From JASFRI01 sp050115015 (GTDB taxonomy: Bacteria > Acidobacteriota > Polarisedimenticolia > CBDVAL01), in the NCBI GenBank assembly GCA_050115015.1, contig JASFRI010000114.1:1-11166 (forward strand): DNA of 11,166 nt, written 5' to 3'. Shown here piece after piece: positions 1 through 6,328 of this stretch; within the stretch, counting starts at the first letter, position 1; the number at the start of each line of letters is the position of its first letter. The notes below the pieces were generated by a model, which searched no databases, was not told the origin of the DNA, and saw nothing but the letters and a program-made list of their open reading frames with translations. A program made the translations under genes and the position numbers.

Positions 1-41
1 AGTATCACGGGGGGCGGGTGTTCCGGCACGGGGCTTCCAAG

Positions 42-70
42 TTGAAAGGGACAGGGCCGAAAAGTATAAT
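42..70 (+). promoter_or_regulatory. Sigma-70-type promoter for the cytochrome selenoprotein gene
   Basis: A TTGAAA -35 box (42-47) and a perfect TATAAT -10 box (65-70) are separated by exactly 17 nt. Transcription would start near position 77. This leaves only about 6 nt before the ATG at 83, but about 27 nt before the in-frame ATG at 104. The second start is preceded by a GAAAGGG stretch (85-91) that could serve as ribosome-binding site. The promoter stands out in an otherwise GC-rich sequence. No operator is evident. Confidence 0.7.
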
Positions 71-82
71 CCAAAAGTTTAC

Positions 83-1525
83 ATGAAAGGGAAACCTCGA
101 CGGATGCGTGAGATAAGAAGCCTCCCGATGCTGGTTCTCGCGTTGCTCGCGACCCTGACGGTCCTCTTCGGTCAGGAGTCGAAGCAGGGCATCGCCCCGG
201 TCCGCATTCTCCCCGCCCAGCCGCCGGAGCCCCTGGTCAGGCCGGGTCCCGAGCCTGACCTGGAGATCCTGTTCACGTCCGACGTGCAGGGCTTCTACCA
301 GCCTTGCGGCTGACCGAAGAACCCCGCGGGGGGGCTGGCCCGGCGGGCCGCCTATGTCGAGCTGTTCCGCAGGCAGTTCCCGAGAGCGCCCATCCTCTGG
401 CTGGATACCGGCGGCTTCTCCGGGGACGGCACCATTGCAGGCCGGATCCAGACCGAGACCCTGATCGAGGGGATGAACCGCCTCGGGTGGGTCGCCGCGA
501 ACGTCACCGCCACGGACCTCGCGCGGGGCCTGGAGGCCTTCCGCGAGATCGCCGCGGCGGCTGCGTTCCCGCTCATCTCCGCCAATGTCGTCTTCCAGGA
601 CACCGAGGAGCCCGTGTTCGAGCCCTACGTCCTGCGTTCCTTTCCCTGGCGCGGAGAGGAGCCGCTTCGCGTGGCGATCCTCGGACTGGCCCGGGAGAAT
701 CCGGGCTTCCTGGAGCGGACGGCGGACGGTCGCAAGGTGGTGCTGAGCTCCGCGCTCGGAGCCGCGGCCCGGTGGGTTCCGGAGCTGGCGAAACAGGCCG
801 ACGTGCTGGTGCTGCTCTCCGATCTACCCCCGAGCCAGCTGCGATCGTTGCTGTTCCAGCTCCCGGGGATCGATGTTGCCCTCGCCGGCTCGGGTGGCCA
901 GGTCTCCGCGGACGTTGCCACGCCTCCCGTTTCCAGCGTCGTCTATGGCGGCGACCAGGGGAAGCGGGTGGGCGAGGTGCGGCTGTTCTTCGGATCGCAG
1001 CGTCTCGTGCAGGTCACCGCATCGCACGTCTTCCTGGACGGCCGTTATCCCAGTGACGCGCGGATGAAGGCCTTCGAGGACACCGCCAACGTCCGGATCA
1101 ACGACCACTACCGGGAGATGGCCGAGCAGGAGGCCTTCGAGGCGGCGGAGCTACCCACCGCCCGGCAGTACGTGGGGTCAGGGAAGTGCTCCTCCTGCCA
1201 CGAGGAGGCCTTCCGCGTGTGGAAGGAGAGCGGTCACGCTCACGCGATGGGGACCCTCGTCGACCGGCAGCAGGAATACAGCCCGCTCTGCGTCGGGTGC
1301 CACGTCACGGGGGACCGCAAGCCGGGTGGGTTCCATAATCTGAAGGCGACCCCGGAGCTCGCGGACGTGCAGTGCGAGGCTTGCCACGGTCCCGGAGGCG
1401 GTCACGTGGAGAATCCGTCCCGGAGCTACGGAAGCACGGGGTTCGCCGACTGCGTCGTGTGTCATACCTCCGAGAACAGCCCGGAATTCGATCCGACGTC
1501 GTACTGGGAACGGATCCGGCACTAG
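83..1525 (+). CDS. Secreted UshA-like / tetrahaem cytochrome c selenoprotein (ExtKL-type), TGA at 311-313 read as Sec
   Basis: One frame runs from 83 to 1525 (480 residues including Sec77), broken only by the TGA at 311-313. The N-terminus has a basic stretch and a hydrophobic segment (residues 12-30) typical of a signal peptide. Residues 60-330 resemble a UshA/5'-nucleotidase-like phosphoesterase fold but are degenerate: TSDVQG stands where DxH is expected, and NVTATD where GNHEFD is expected. The motif Cys75-Gly76-Sec77 is followed by PKNPAGGLARR. As I recall the family, homologues have Cys or Sec at this position. Four CxxCH haem sites follow at residues 369-373, 403-407, 431-435 and 457-461, resembling a cytochrome c554-type domain. 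It is probably periplasmic or outer-surface electron transfer. The start may instead be ATG 104, which fits the promoter better. Alternatives are a pseudogene or a sequencing error, but the continuous domain logic on both sides of the TGA argues against them. No partner cytochrome genes are adjacent within the window. Confidence 0.8.
332..353 (+). promoter_or_regulatory. Candidate bacterial SECIS hairpin
   Basis: GGCCC (337-341) pairs perfectly with GGGCC (345-349) around a GGC loop (342-344). The stem extends by U336-G350, a bulged C335, G334-C351, G333-C352 and G332-U353. The apical loop begins 29 nt after the TGA, and its first base is G. Both features fit the general bacterial SECIS rules of a loop about 16-37 nt from the UGA with a G early in the loop. 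High local GC content makes hairpins easy to find, so this is supportive rather than decisive. Confidence 0.5.
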
Positions 1526-1627
1526 TGTCCCCTCCCGGATCCTCGCGATGAAGCGCTCCGGCAACGGTGGGGGAGCGGTGGCGGCCACCGTGCCGGCGGG
1601 GCAACTCCGCAGGGGGGCCGCAGCGCC

Positions 1628-1644
1628 GCGGCTCCCGGAGCCGC
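1628..1644 (+). terminator. Hairpin downstream of the cytochrome gene, possible terminator
   Basis: A perfect 7-bp stem, GCGGCTC (1628-1634) with GAGCCGC (1638-1644), closes a 3-nt CCG loop about 100 nt after the stop codon at 1525. No T-tract follows, so it would be an atypical intrinsic terminator or a 3' stabilising hairpin. The rest of the 1526-1744 gap is GC-rich and shows no convincing promoter or gene. Confidence 0.3.
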
Positions 1645-1744
1645 TCTACCGGAATATCCTGGACCCTGGGGACGGTGGCCCGTCGGGGTCCGGGGAGATG
1701 ATCCGCCTCGCCCCTCCGGGCGGGGGTGCGGTCCGTGGAGCCGC

Positions 1745-1751
1745 GAGGAGG
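1745..1751 (+). promoter_or_regulatory. Ribosome-binding site that decides the helicase start
   Basis: GAGGAGG is the clearest Shine-Dalgarno sequence near the helicase. It overlaps the GTG at 1751, which therefore cannot be the start. It sits 8 nt before the TTG at 1760 and 14 nt before the ATG at 1766. Spacing favours TTG 1760, and ATG 1766 is the second choice. Confidence 0.6.
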
Positions 1752-1759
1752 TGGGCGCG

Positions 1760-2962
1760 TTGACGATGAGATTCCGGGAGCTGCCGCTCCGAGACGACCT
1801 TCTCGACGCCCTGGACGCCTGTGGGTACACGGAATGCACGCCCATCCAGGAGCAGGCCATCCCGCTGCTCCTCGAGGGGAGGGACCTGGTCGGGATGGCC
1901 CAGACGGGCACCGGGAAGACGCTCGCCTTCCTCGTGCCGATGCTCCAGAGCCTGCAACCGGACGGCACCCCCCGGGGGCTGGTGGTCTGTCCCACACGGG
2001 AGCTGGCCCAGCAGGTGGGGGCCGAGTCCCAGCGTGTGGGGGGCAGCCTCGGTGCCCGGACGGCGGTCCTGTACGGTGGGACCTCCCTCGGGCCCCAGCG
2101 GGAGGCGTTGCGGGACGGTTCGGATCTGGTCGTCGGGACACCGGGGCGGCTCATCGACTTCCTCGGCTCCGCGTACCTGCGCACCCGGGGCATCCGGTTC
2201 CTGGTTCTGGACGAGGCGGACCGGATGCTGGACATGGGGTTCATCGACGATATCCGCTGGATCCTGAAGAAGTGCCCGCTCAGCCGGCAGACGATGCTGT
2301 TCTCCGCGACGTTTCCGGACGAGGTGCGGCGGCTCACGGGGGACTTCATGATGTACCCGGAGGAGGTCCGCATCGAGCCGGAGAGAGCCACGGCCCACGG
2401 CATCGCCCAGCGGGCGTTTCTCGTGCGGCGGGACGACAAGCTGAATCTGCTGCGCCGCATCCTGGAGGCCGAGGGTGCCGACAAGACGCTGGTGTTCTGC
2501 GGGACGCGGGAGTCGACCGCCGAGGTCTCGCGCGGGCTGTCCCGCTTCGGCATCCGCGCGGCGTCGGTGTCGAGCCTGTTGAGTCAGGCGAACCGGGAGG
2601 CGACCCTCCGGCTGTTCCGGGAGGGGACGTTGCAGGTGCTCGTGGCGTCCGACGTGGCGAGCCGCGGTCTGGACATCGATGACATCACCCACGTGTTCAA
2701 CTTCGATCTGCCCCATACGCCGGAGGACTACGTCCACCGGATCGGCAGGACCGCGCGCTACGGCAAGGAGGGGGACGCCATCACCTTCGTCGAGCCCGAC
2801 CAGTCCGAGGGCCTGGCCGAGATCGAGCGCCACCTGGGGGCTCGGATTCCCGTGGAGGAGTTGCCGGGTTTCTCCCACCCCACCCCTAGGGAGCCTCGTG
2901 GCGCAGGCCGGGGGAAGCGCCGCCCGCGCCGGGGGCGGGGGCAGGGGAGACGCCAGCGCTAG
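1760..2962 (+). CDS. DEAD-box ATP-dependent RNA helicase (RhlE-like)
   Basis: This is a cytoplasmic ATP-dependent RNA helicase that would unwind short RNA duplexes, for example in ribosome assembly, mRNA turnover or cold adaptation. From the TTG start (400 residues) all core motifs appear in order: the Q motif (GYTECTPIQ, about residue 22), motif I AQTGTGKT (47-54), PTRELAQQ (Ia), TPGR (Ib), DEAD (151-154), SAT (182-184), LVFCGTR (IV), SRGLDI (V) and HRIGRTAR (VI, about 326-333). A short Arg/Gly/Lys-rich tail follows the core, as in RhlE/SrmB-type helicases, and probably adds nonspecific RNA binding. The start was chosen by Shine-Dalgarno spacing. The gene is convergent with the exonuclease gene and appears monocistronic. 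The family call is very secure; the subfamily and RNA target are not determined. Confidence 0.95.
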   Translation: MTMRFRELPLRDDLLDALDACGYTECTPIQEQAIPLLLEGRDLVGMAQTGTGKTLAFLVPMLQSLQPDGTPRGLVVCPTRELAQQVGAESQRVGGSLGARTAVLYGGTSLGPQREALRDGSDLVVGTPGRLIDFLGSAYLRTRGIRFLVLDEADRMLDMGFIDDIRWILKKCPLSRQTMLFSATFPDEVRRLTGDFMMYPEEVRIEPERATAHGIAQRAFLVRRDDKLNLLRRILEAEGADKTLVFCGTRESTAEVSRGLSRFGIRAASVSSLLSQANREATLRLFREGTLQVLVASDVASRGLDIDDITHVFNFDLPHTPEDYVHRIGRTARYGKEGDAITFVEPDQSEGLAEIERHLGARIPVEELPGFSHPTPREPRGAGRGKRRPRRGRGQGRRQR

Positions 2963-2991
2963 CGCCCGGAGCGTCGTCGCCGTCCACGCGC

Positions 2992-3012
2992 ACCGGGGCC
3001 CTCGGCTCCGGT
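2992..3012. terminator. Hairpin between convergent genes, probable bidirectional terminator
   Basis: Arms ACCGGGGCC (2992-3000) and GGCTCCGGT (3004-3012) form a 9-bp stem with one G-U wobble and a CTC loop. The hairpin fills the gap between the helicase stop (2962) and the exonuclease stop (3012-3014, minus strand), touching the latter by one base. It lacks a T-tract on either strand, so termination may be weak or factor-assisted. Confidence 0.45.
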
Positions 3013-3839
3013 CAGGGGCCGGGATCGTGCTCCCGGGCCTGCCGGCGCCGCTCGCGCCGCCGGGCGAGGGCGCGGAGGTCGCCGAGGCTGGCCGCCCCGG
3101 CGGCACGGGCGGCCTCGACGAGGACCCTGAGCACCTGGACGGTCACCTCGGCATCCCCCATGGCGCGGTGCCGCGCCCGAAACGCGAATCCGAAGTGCCC
3201 CGCAAGGGAGTCCAGGCTGCAGGAGCGCAGATCCGGGAGCAGGCGGCGCGCCAGGCGCATCGTGCAGAGCTGTGCGTTCGGAGGCGGCGGATGCCCCGCG
3301 GCCCGCATCTCGGCCTCCAGGAAACGGGCGTCGAAGGAGGCGTTATGGGCCACCAGCACCCCGTTGCCGAGGAAGTCCAGCAGCGCGCCGGCAATGGCCG
3401 GAAAGCGCGGCGCCCCCGCCAGGATGAGCTCGTGGATCCCGGTCAGCCGGGTGATCGCCGGCGGGATCGGGCGGTCGGGCCGCACCAGGCTGTGGAACGT
3501 CCCCGTGATCGCGCCACCCTCGACGCGGATCGCGCCGACCTCGGTGATCCGGTCGTCGCCGGCCCGGGATCCGGTCGTCTCGAGGTCGAGGACGACGAAG
3601 CGCAGCGCCTCGATGGGAGAGGAGTCCGGCTGCGGCGGGGCGATCCGCACCCGGTCTCCGGGGAGGACCTCGAGCCCGGGATCGGAGGCCGCCAGGGCCA
3701 GAACCACTCGCCGGGCGGCGAACCGTCCTCCCGATCCCAGCCGGAGCAGCCGCCGTGCGGCGTCGTCCGCGTGCAGGCAGCCGCCTGCCGCGCGGATCAC
3801 CTGCGCCAGGGTGCGTCGGGTCGGGGAAGGGCTGGCCAC
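3012..3839 (-). CDS. DnaQ-like DEDDh 3'-5' exonuclease (Pol III epsilon family)
   Basis: The protein has 275 residues, with a GTG start at 3839. The exonuclease domain spans roughly residues 80-240 and has the complete DEDDh set: Asp85 and Glu87 in VLDLETTG, Asp170 in AHNASFDARFL, and His224 with Asp229 in HRAMGDAE. These residues bind two metal ions and remove nucleotides from 3' ends. The TGIHE segment is also typical of the family. The first 75 residues form an Arg/Ala-rich N-terminal region that looks like a small helical, winged-helix-like domain, which is an inference. The C-terminus is strongly basic. The gene is transcribed divergently from ruvX. It could be a proofreading subunit, an accessory repair exonuclease or an oligonucleotide-degrading enzyme. 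The sequence does not show polymerase contacts, so I give no gene symbol. Confidence 0.9.
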   Translation of the reverse strand: MASPSPTRRTLAQVIRAAGGCLHADDAARRLLRLGSGGRFAARRVVLALAASDPGLEVLPGDRVRIAPPQPDSSPIEALRFVVLDLETTGSRAGDDRITEVGAIRVEGGAITGTFHSLVRPDRPIPPAITRLTGIHELILAGAPRFPAIAGALLDFLGNGVLVAHNASFDARFLEAEMRAAGHPPPPNAQLCTMRLARRLLPDLRSCSLDSLAGHFGFAFRARHRAMGDAEVTVQVLRVLVEAARAAGAASLGDLRALARRRERRRQAREHDPGP

Positions 3840-3844
3840 GGCGC

Positions 3845-3850
3845 ATCATA
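3845..3850 (-). promoter_or_regulatory. Possible -10 element for the exonuclease gene
   Basis: On the minus strand 3850-3845 reads TATGAT, one mismatch from TATAAT. It lies so close to the GTG start at 3839 that the transcript would be nearly leaderless. No good -35 box is visible 16-18 nt upstream, so the call is tentative. Confidence 0.25.
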
Positions 3851-3881
3851 GAACGCCGCCCCGGGCGGACGGAAGCGGCGG

Positions 3882-3911
3882 TTGACAGGCTTCGTCGGTC
3901 GTCCCGATAAT
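3882..3911 (+). promoter_or_regulatory. Strong sigma-70 promoter for ruvX-mltG
   Basis: A perfect TTGACA (3882-3887) and GATAAT (3906-3911) are separated by 18 nt. Transcription would begin around 3917-3919, directly at or 1-3 nt before the ATG at 3920. There is no room for a Shine-Dalgarno sequence, so the mRNA is predicted to be leaderless or nearly so. Confidence 0.75.
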
Positions 3912-3919
3912 CCCCTCCC

Positions 3920-4387
3920 ATGGCCTCGTCTTCCACTTCCTGGCCCGGTTCCGGCCGGTTGCTGGCCGTCGACCCGGGAACGAAGCGCCTCGGGCTGGCG
4001 ATCTCCGACCCGCTGCGGATGATCGCATGTCCCTTCCGGACCATCGACTCCCGCGGGCGCAGAAAGGACCTCGAGGCGATCGCGCGCATCGTGGGAGAAG
4101 AGGAAGTCGTCGGCGTCATCGTGGGGCTTCCCATCAACATGGACGGGACCCGGGGGCCGGAGTGTGAGAAGGCGGAGCGGTTCATCGAGGAGCTCCGCAC
4201 GGCGACGGGGCTGCCCGTGAGGGGCTGGGACGAGCGCCTGACCTCCGCGCAGGCGGAGCGCGCGCTGGTGGAGGCCGGCGTGCGCCGGGAGCGGCGACGA
4301 CGGGAGGGGCTGGTGGATCGGACCGCCGCGGCGTTGCTGCTGGAGTCGTTTCTGGCCGCGGCACCTCCCGATGAGCGGGACGCCTGA
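3920..4387 (+). CDS. ruvX: RuvX/YqgF-family putative pre-16S rRNA nuclease / Holliday junction resolvase-like protein
   Basis: The product has 155 residues, close to the usual 130-150 for the family. The RNase H-like fold is recognisable from LLAVDPGTKRLGLAISD near the N-terminus (first catalytic Asp), the VVGVIVGLPINMDGTRG block, the WDERLTSAQAE segment (second acidic residue) and the late VDRTAAALLLESFL helix (third Asp). Members are implicated in 16S rRNA 5'-end maturation (YqgF in E. coli) and show Holliday-junction cleavage in some species. The N-terminus carries an extra Ser-rich stretch of about 12 residues. An in-frame TTG at 3959 would remove it, but the promoter position supports ATG 3920. 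The stop codon directly abuts the mltG ATG (TGAATG), a coupled pair. Confidence 0.93.
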   Translation: MASSSTSWPGSGRLLAVDPGTKRLGLAISDPLRMIACPFRTIDSRGRRKDLEAIARIVGEEEVVGVIVGLPINMDGTRGPECEKAERFIEELRTATGLPVRGWDERLTSAQAERALVEAGVRRERRRREGLVDRTAAALLLESFLAAAPPDERDA

Positions 4388-5377
4388 ATGCGCCGCGGGA
4401 TGCTCTGGCCGATGGCGATCCTGCTGGCCTCGGGCGTCGGCCTGCTCGGTTCGCTGCTGGTACCCTACGCCGCGTTCCCGGGCCGGGAGGTGACGCTGGA
4501 GATCCAACCGGGAGCGAGCGCCGCCGACGTCGGGCAACGGCTCGCCGAGCTCGGGGTGATCCGGAGCCCGTGGGTGTTCCGGGCCTGGGTCCGCGTGTCC
4601 GGGACCGCGCGTCGGCTGCAGGCCGGTGAGTACCGCTTCCACCGGCCCGCCAGCACGCTGGCCGTCCACCGGATGCTGCTGGCGGGGCAGGTGGTGCTCC
4701 ACCGGGTGACCGTCCCGGAGGGCCTCCGGATCCCGGAGGTGGTCGAGGTGATCGCGGAGGCGGGCTTCGCGGAGGCCTCGAGCCTCCAGCTCGCGGCGGC
4801 CGACCCGCGCCCCATCGCCGACCTGGACCCGGACGCGGAGGACCTGGAGGGATACCTCTTCCCGGATACCTATCAGTTCGCACGCGGCACGTCCGCGGGG
4901 GCGATCGTGGCCAGCATGGTGCAGCGCTTCCGGCAGGAGCTCGGGCCCCGCGAGATCCGCCAGGCGGCGCGGGTGGGGCTCACGATCCGGGAGGTCGTGA
5001 CCCTGGCCTCGCTGATCGAGGAGGAGACGGCGGTGCCCGAGGAGCGGCCCCTGGTCGCCTCGGTGTTCCACAACCGGCTCGATCGGGGGATGCTCCTGCA
5101 GTGCGATCCGACCGTCATCTACGGCCTGCGGCGCGACGGCCTCTACCGGGGCCGGCTGACCCGTGCCGGCCTCCGGCACGACTCGCCGTACAACACCTAC
5201 CTCCATCCCGGCCTCCCGCCGGGTCCGATCGCCAGCCCCGGTGCCGACTCCCTCCGGGCGGCCCTGTTTCCCGCGGAGACGCGGCTGCTCTACTTCGTGT
5301 CACGCAACGACGGGACCCACCAGTTCTCGGAGGATCTCGACGCCCACCGGCGGGCGGTCCAGCGTTACCAGCGTTGA
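4388..5377 (+). CDS. mltG: Endolytic peptidoglycan transglycosylase MltG (YceG-like)
   Basis: This inner-membrane lytic transglycosylase cuts nascent glycan strands and is proposed to set their length by terminating polymerisation. The 329-residue protein starts with a single membrane segment (about residues 5-28), followed by a small LysM-like region (about 34-105) and the YceG domain. That domain contains TVPEGLRIPEV, EGYLFPDTYQF (154-164), ASLIEEETA with the presumed catalytic Glu211, the VFHNRL segment, and the PYNTYLHPGLPPGPIASPG block near residue 275. All expected landmarks are present and the length is normal. The ATG follows the ruvX stop with no gap and there is no clear Shine-Dalgarno sequence, so translation probably depends on coupling to ruvX. 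Confidence 0.95.
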   Translation: MRRGMLWPMAILLASGVGLLGSLLVPYAAFPGREVTLEIQPGASAADVGQRLAELGVIRSPWVFRAWVRVSGTARRLQAGEYRFHRPASTLAVHRMLLAGQVVLHRVTVPEGLRIPEVVEVIAEAGFAEASSLQLAAADPRPIADLDPDAEDLEGYLFPDTYQFARGTSAGAIVASMVQRFRQELGPREIRQAARVGLTIREVVTLASLIEEETAVPEERPLVASVFHNRLDRGMLLQCDPTVIYGLRRDGLYRGRLTRAGLRHDSPYNTYLHPGLPPGPIASPGADSLRAALFPAETRLLYFVSRNDGTHQFSEDLDAHRRAVQRYQR

Positions 5378-5378
5378 G

Positions 5379-5400
5379 CGGGGCTTTGACGCCGGCCCCG
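5379..5400 (+). terminator. Hairpin just after mltG, overlapping the next promoter
   Basis: CGGGGC (5379-5384) can pair with GCCCCG (5395-5400) around a 10-nt loop, beginning one base after the mltG stop. It could end the ruvX-mltG transcript, although there is no T-tract. The loop contains the -35 box of the following promoter. Confidence 0.3.
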
Positions 5401-5414
5401 TCGCCGCGTAGGAT
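5386..5414 (+). promoter_or_regulatory. Sigma-70-type promoter for the DUF721 gene
   Basis: TTGACG (5386-5391) and TAGGAT (5409-5414) are spaced by 17 nt. The predicted start near 5421 gives a leader of about 65 nt before the ATG at 5487. A GGGGGAGG purine run (5477-5484) lies only 2 nt before the ATG. Confidence 0.6.
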
Positions 5415-5486
5415 CGCGGAAACACCCGGAAGAACCCCAACCGCGAGAGCCGGCGGTGGCCGAGATGCGCCACGGCGGGGGAGGCG

Positions 5487-6026
5487 ATGAAGCGGCGCCG
5501 ACGTCGACGCGACGACGATGGATTCCGTTCCGTGGAGGAGGTGGCGGCCACGGCGGGGTCCCTGCTTCCGCGCAGGAACCGTGGTCGTCACCTCCAGGCG
5601 ATGGCCGCCTGGCGGTCCGCCGTCGGGGGGGGCGTCTACCGCGTGACGCGGGTGGCCCACCTCGATCCCGAGGCGGTCACCGTGGAGGTCCCGGACGCGG
5701 TATGGGGCGAGACCTTGCGGCGGCTCGAGCCGCACATCCTGGGGCGCTTCCGCGACAAGCTGGGGGCGGGCGCGCCCCGGCGGATCGAGTATCGGGTCGT
5801 CCGCGGGTTCTGGCGCCCCGCACGGGCGATCTCCCCGCGCGAGGCACCCGAGGGGCGCCCTGCAGCGGGGGCAGCGCCGGCGGGCGTGGCGTGCCCGCCG
5901 GCCTCCGAGGGGCGCCCCGCACCTCCGGTGCCGCTCGGGGAAGAGGACCTCCCGGTGGAGGACGAGCGGCTCCGCGGGCTGCTGCGGGATCTCGGAAACC
6001 GTTACCTCGGAAGGCGCCGACCCTAG
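5487..6026 (+). CDS. DUF721 / DciA-like protein
   Basis: This is a 179-residue protein of the DUF721 family. Its best-known member, DciA, helps load the replicative helicase DnaB in bacteria lacking DnaC/DnaI. Evidence is the N-terminal 110 residues: a very basic start (KRRRRRR), the WRSAVGGGVYRVTRVAHLD pattern (W..vvG, then a polar segment), and the TVEVPDAVWGETLRRLEPHILGRFRDKLG core followed by RRIEYRV. From about residue 115 to 155 comes a Pro/Ala/Gly-rich linker with an EGRPA-type repeat, then a short acidic C-terminal helix ending RGLLRDLGNRYLGRRRP. The linker makes it longer than minimal DUF721 proteins. A downstream in-frame GTG (5532) is possible but has no better ribosome-binding site. 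The family call is good; the helicase-loading role is inference from the family. Confidence 0.75.
   Translation: MKRRRRRRDDDGFRSVEEVAATAGSLLPRRNRGRHLQAMAAWRSAVGGGVYRVTRVAHLDPEAVTVEVPDAVWGETLRRLEPHILGRFRDKLGAGAPRRIEYRVVRGFWRPARAISPREAPEGRPAAGAAPAGVACPPASEGRPAPPVPLGEEDLPVEDERLRGLLRDLGNRYLGRRRP
5848..5917 (+). repeat. 13-bp direct repeats flanking a 10-bp-stem hairpin
   Basis: CCGAGGGGCGCCC occurs at 5848-5860 and again at 5905-5917, exactly 57 nt (19 codons) apart. Between the copies lies a perfect inverted repeat: GCCGGCGGGC (5876-5885) with GCCCGCCGGC (5893-5902) around a 7-nt loop. The whole structure encodes the Pro/Ala-rich linker of the DUF721 protein and keeps the frame. It may be an internal duplication or a small palindromic insertion. 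Confidence 0.6.
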
Positions 6027-6121
6027 CCCGGATGATTCGTGAGGGGCAGTTCGGGCGTTCCCGAGGAGTCTCTGGGGCCCGCCCCTCGTGGACCATGCGG
6101 GCTGGTGGCCGACCCTCCGCT

Positions 6122-6157
6122 CCGGGGACGACCGGCGGCGGGCCGCCCCGTCCCCGG
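6122..6157 (+). terminator. Strong hairpin, probable terminator of the DUF721 transcript
   Basis: CCGGGGACG (6122-6130) pairs perfectly with CGTCCCCGG (6149-6157). Inside, GGCGG (6134-6138) pairs with CCGCC (6143-6147) around a 4-nt loop. A pyrimidine-rich stretch with scattered T residues follows (6158-6173). It lies about 95 nt after the DUF721 stop and is the strongest intergenic hairpin I found. Confidence 0.6.
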
Positions 6158-6301
6158 TCTCGTCCGTTCTCTTGCAGGGCGCAGGATTCCCTCGCCCGTG
6201 AGTCCACAACTTTCCTTTTTACAGGGGTTTTACACGGTTGTCACGAGATCCGCGGAACCTTCCCGCGGGGTCCGGCGTAGATACCAGTGAACGATGGATA
6301 A

Positions 6302-6328
6302 CGGGAGGCCCCCTCCCGACGCCGGAGG
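6302..6328 (+). promoter_or_regulatory. STAS-gene leader with mutually exclusive hairpins over the ribosome-binding site
   Basis: The Shine-Dalgarno GGAGG (6324-6328) is 9 nt before the ATG at 6338. Just upstream, CGGGAGG (6302-6308) pairs perfectly with CCTCCCG (6312-6318) around CCC. The same CCTCC (6312-6316) is also fully complementary to the Shine-Dalgarno, so a second hairpin (6312-6328) would mask it. The two structures cannot coexist. A regulatory switch is an inference. Confidence 0.4.

Noticed and set aside
83..313. A free-standing 76-residue small secreted protein ending at the TGA
   Set aside because: The same frame continues after the stop with the GGLARRA and downstream domain sequence, so a recoded stop explains it better than a separate short gene.
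304..1056. A 250-codon plus-strand frame starting just before the TGA
   Set aside because: It runs in another frame with Arg/Gly/Pro-biased composition. The cytochrome frame carries the meaningful protein, so this is not evidence for a frameshift.
1548..1763. A 71-codon frame whose TGA overlaps the helicase TTG start (TTGA)
   Set aside because: The overlap is suggestive of coupling, but there is no Shine-Dalgarno, no recognisable domain, and the composition matches noncoding GC-rich sequence.
1646..3106. A 486-codon minus-strand frame across the helicase
   Set aside because: The helicase on the plus strand has every DEAD-box motif. The antisense translation has low-complexity composition and no recognisable family.
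3797..5206. A 469-codon minus-strand frame across ruvX and mltG
   Set aside because: It is a shadow of two well-recognised genes and has no motif of its own.
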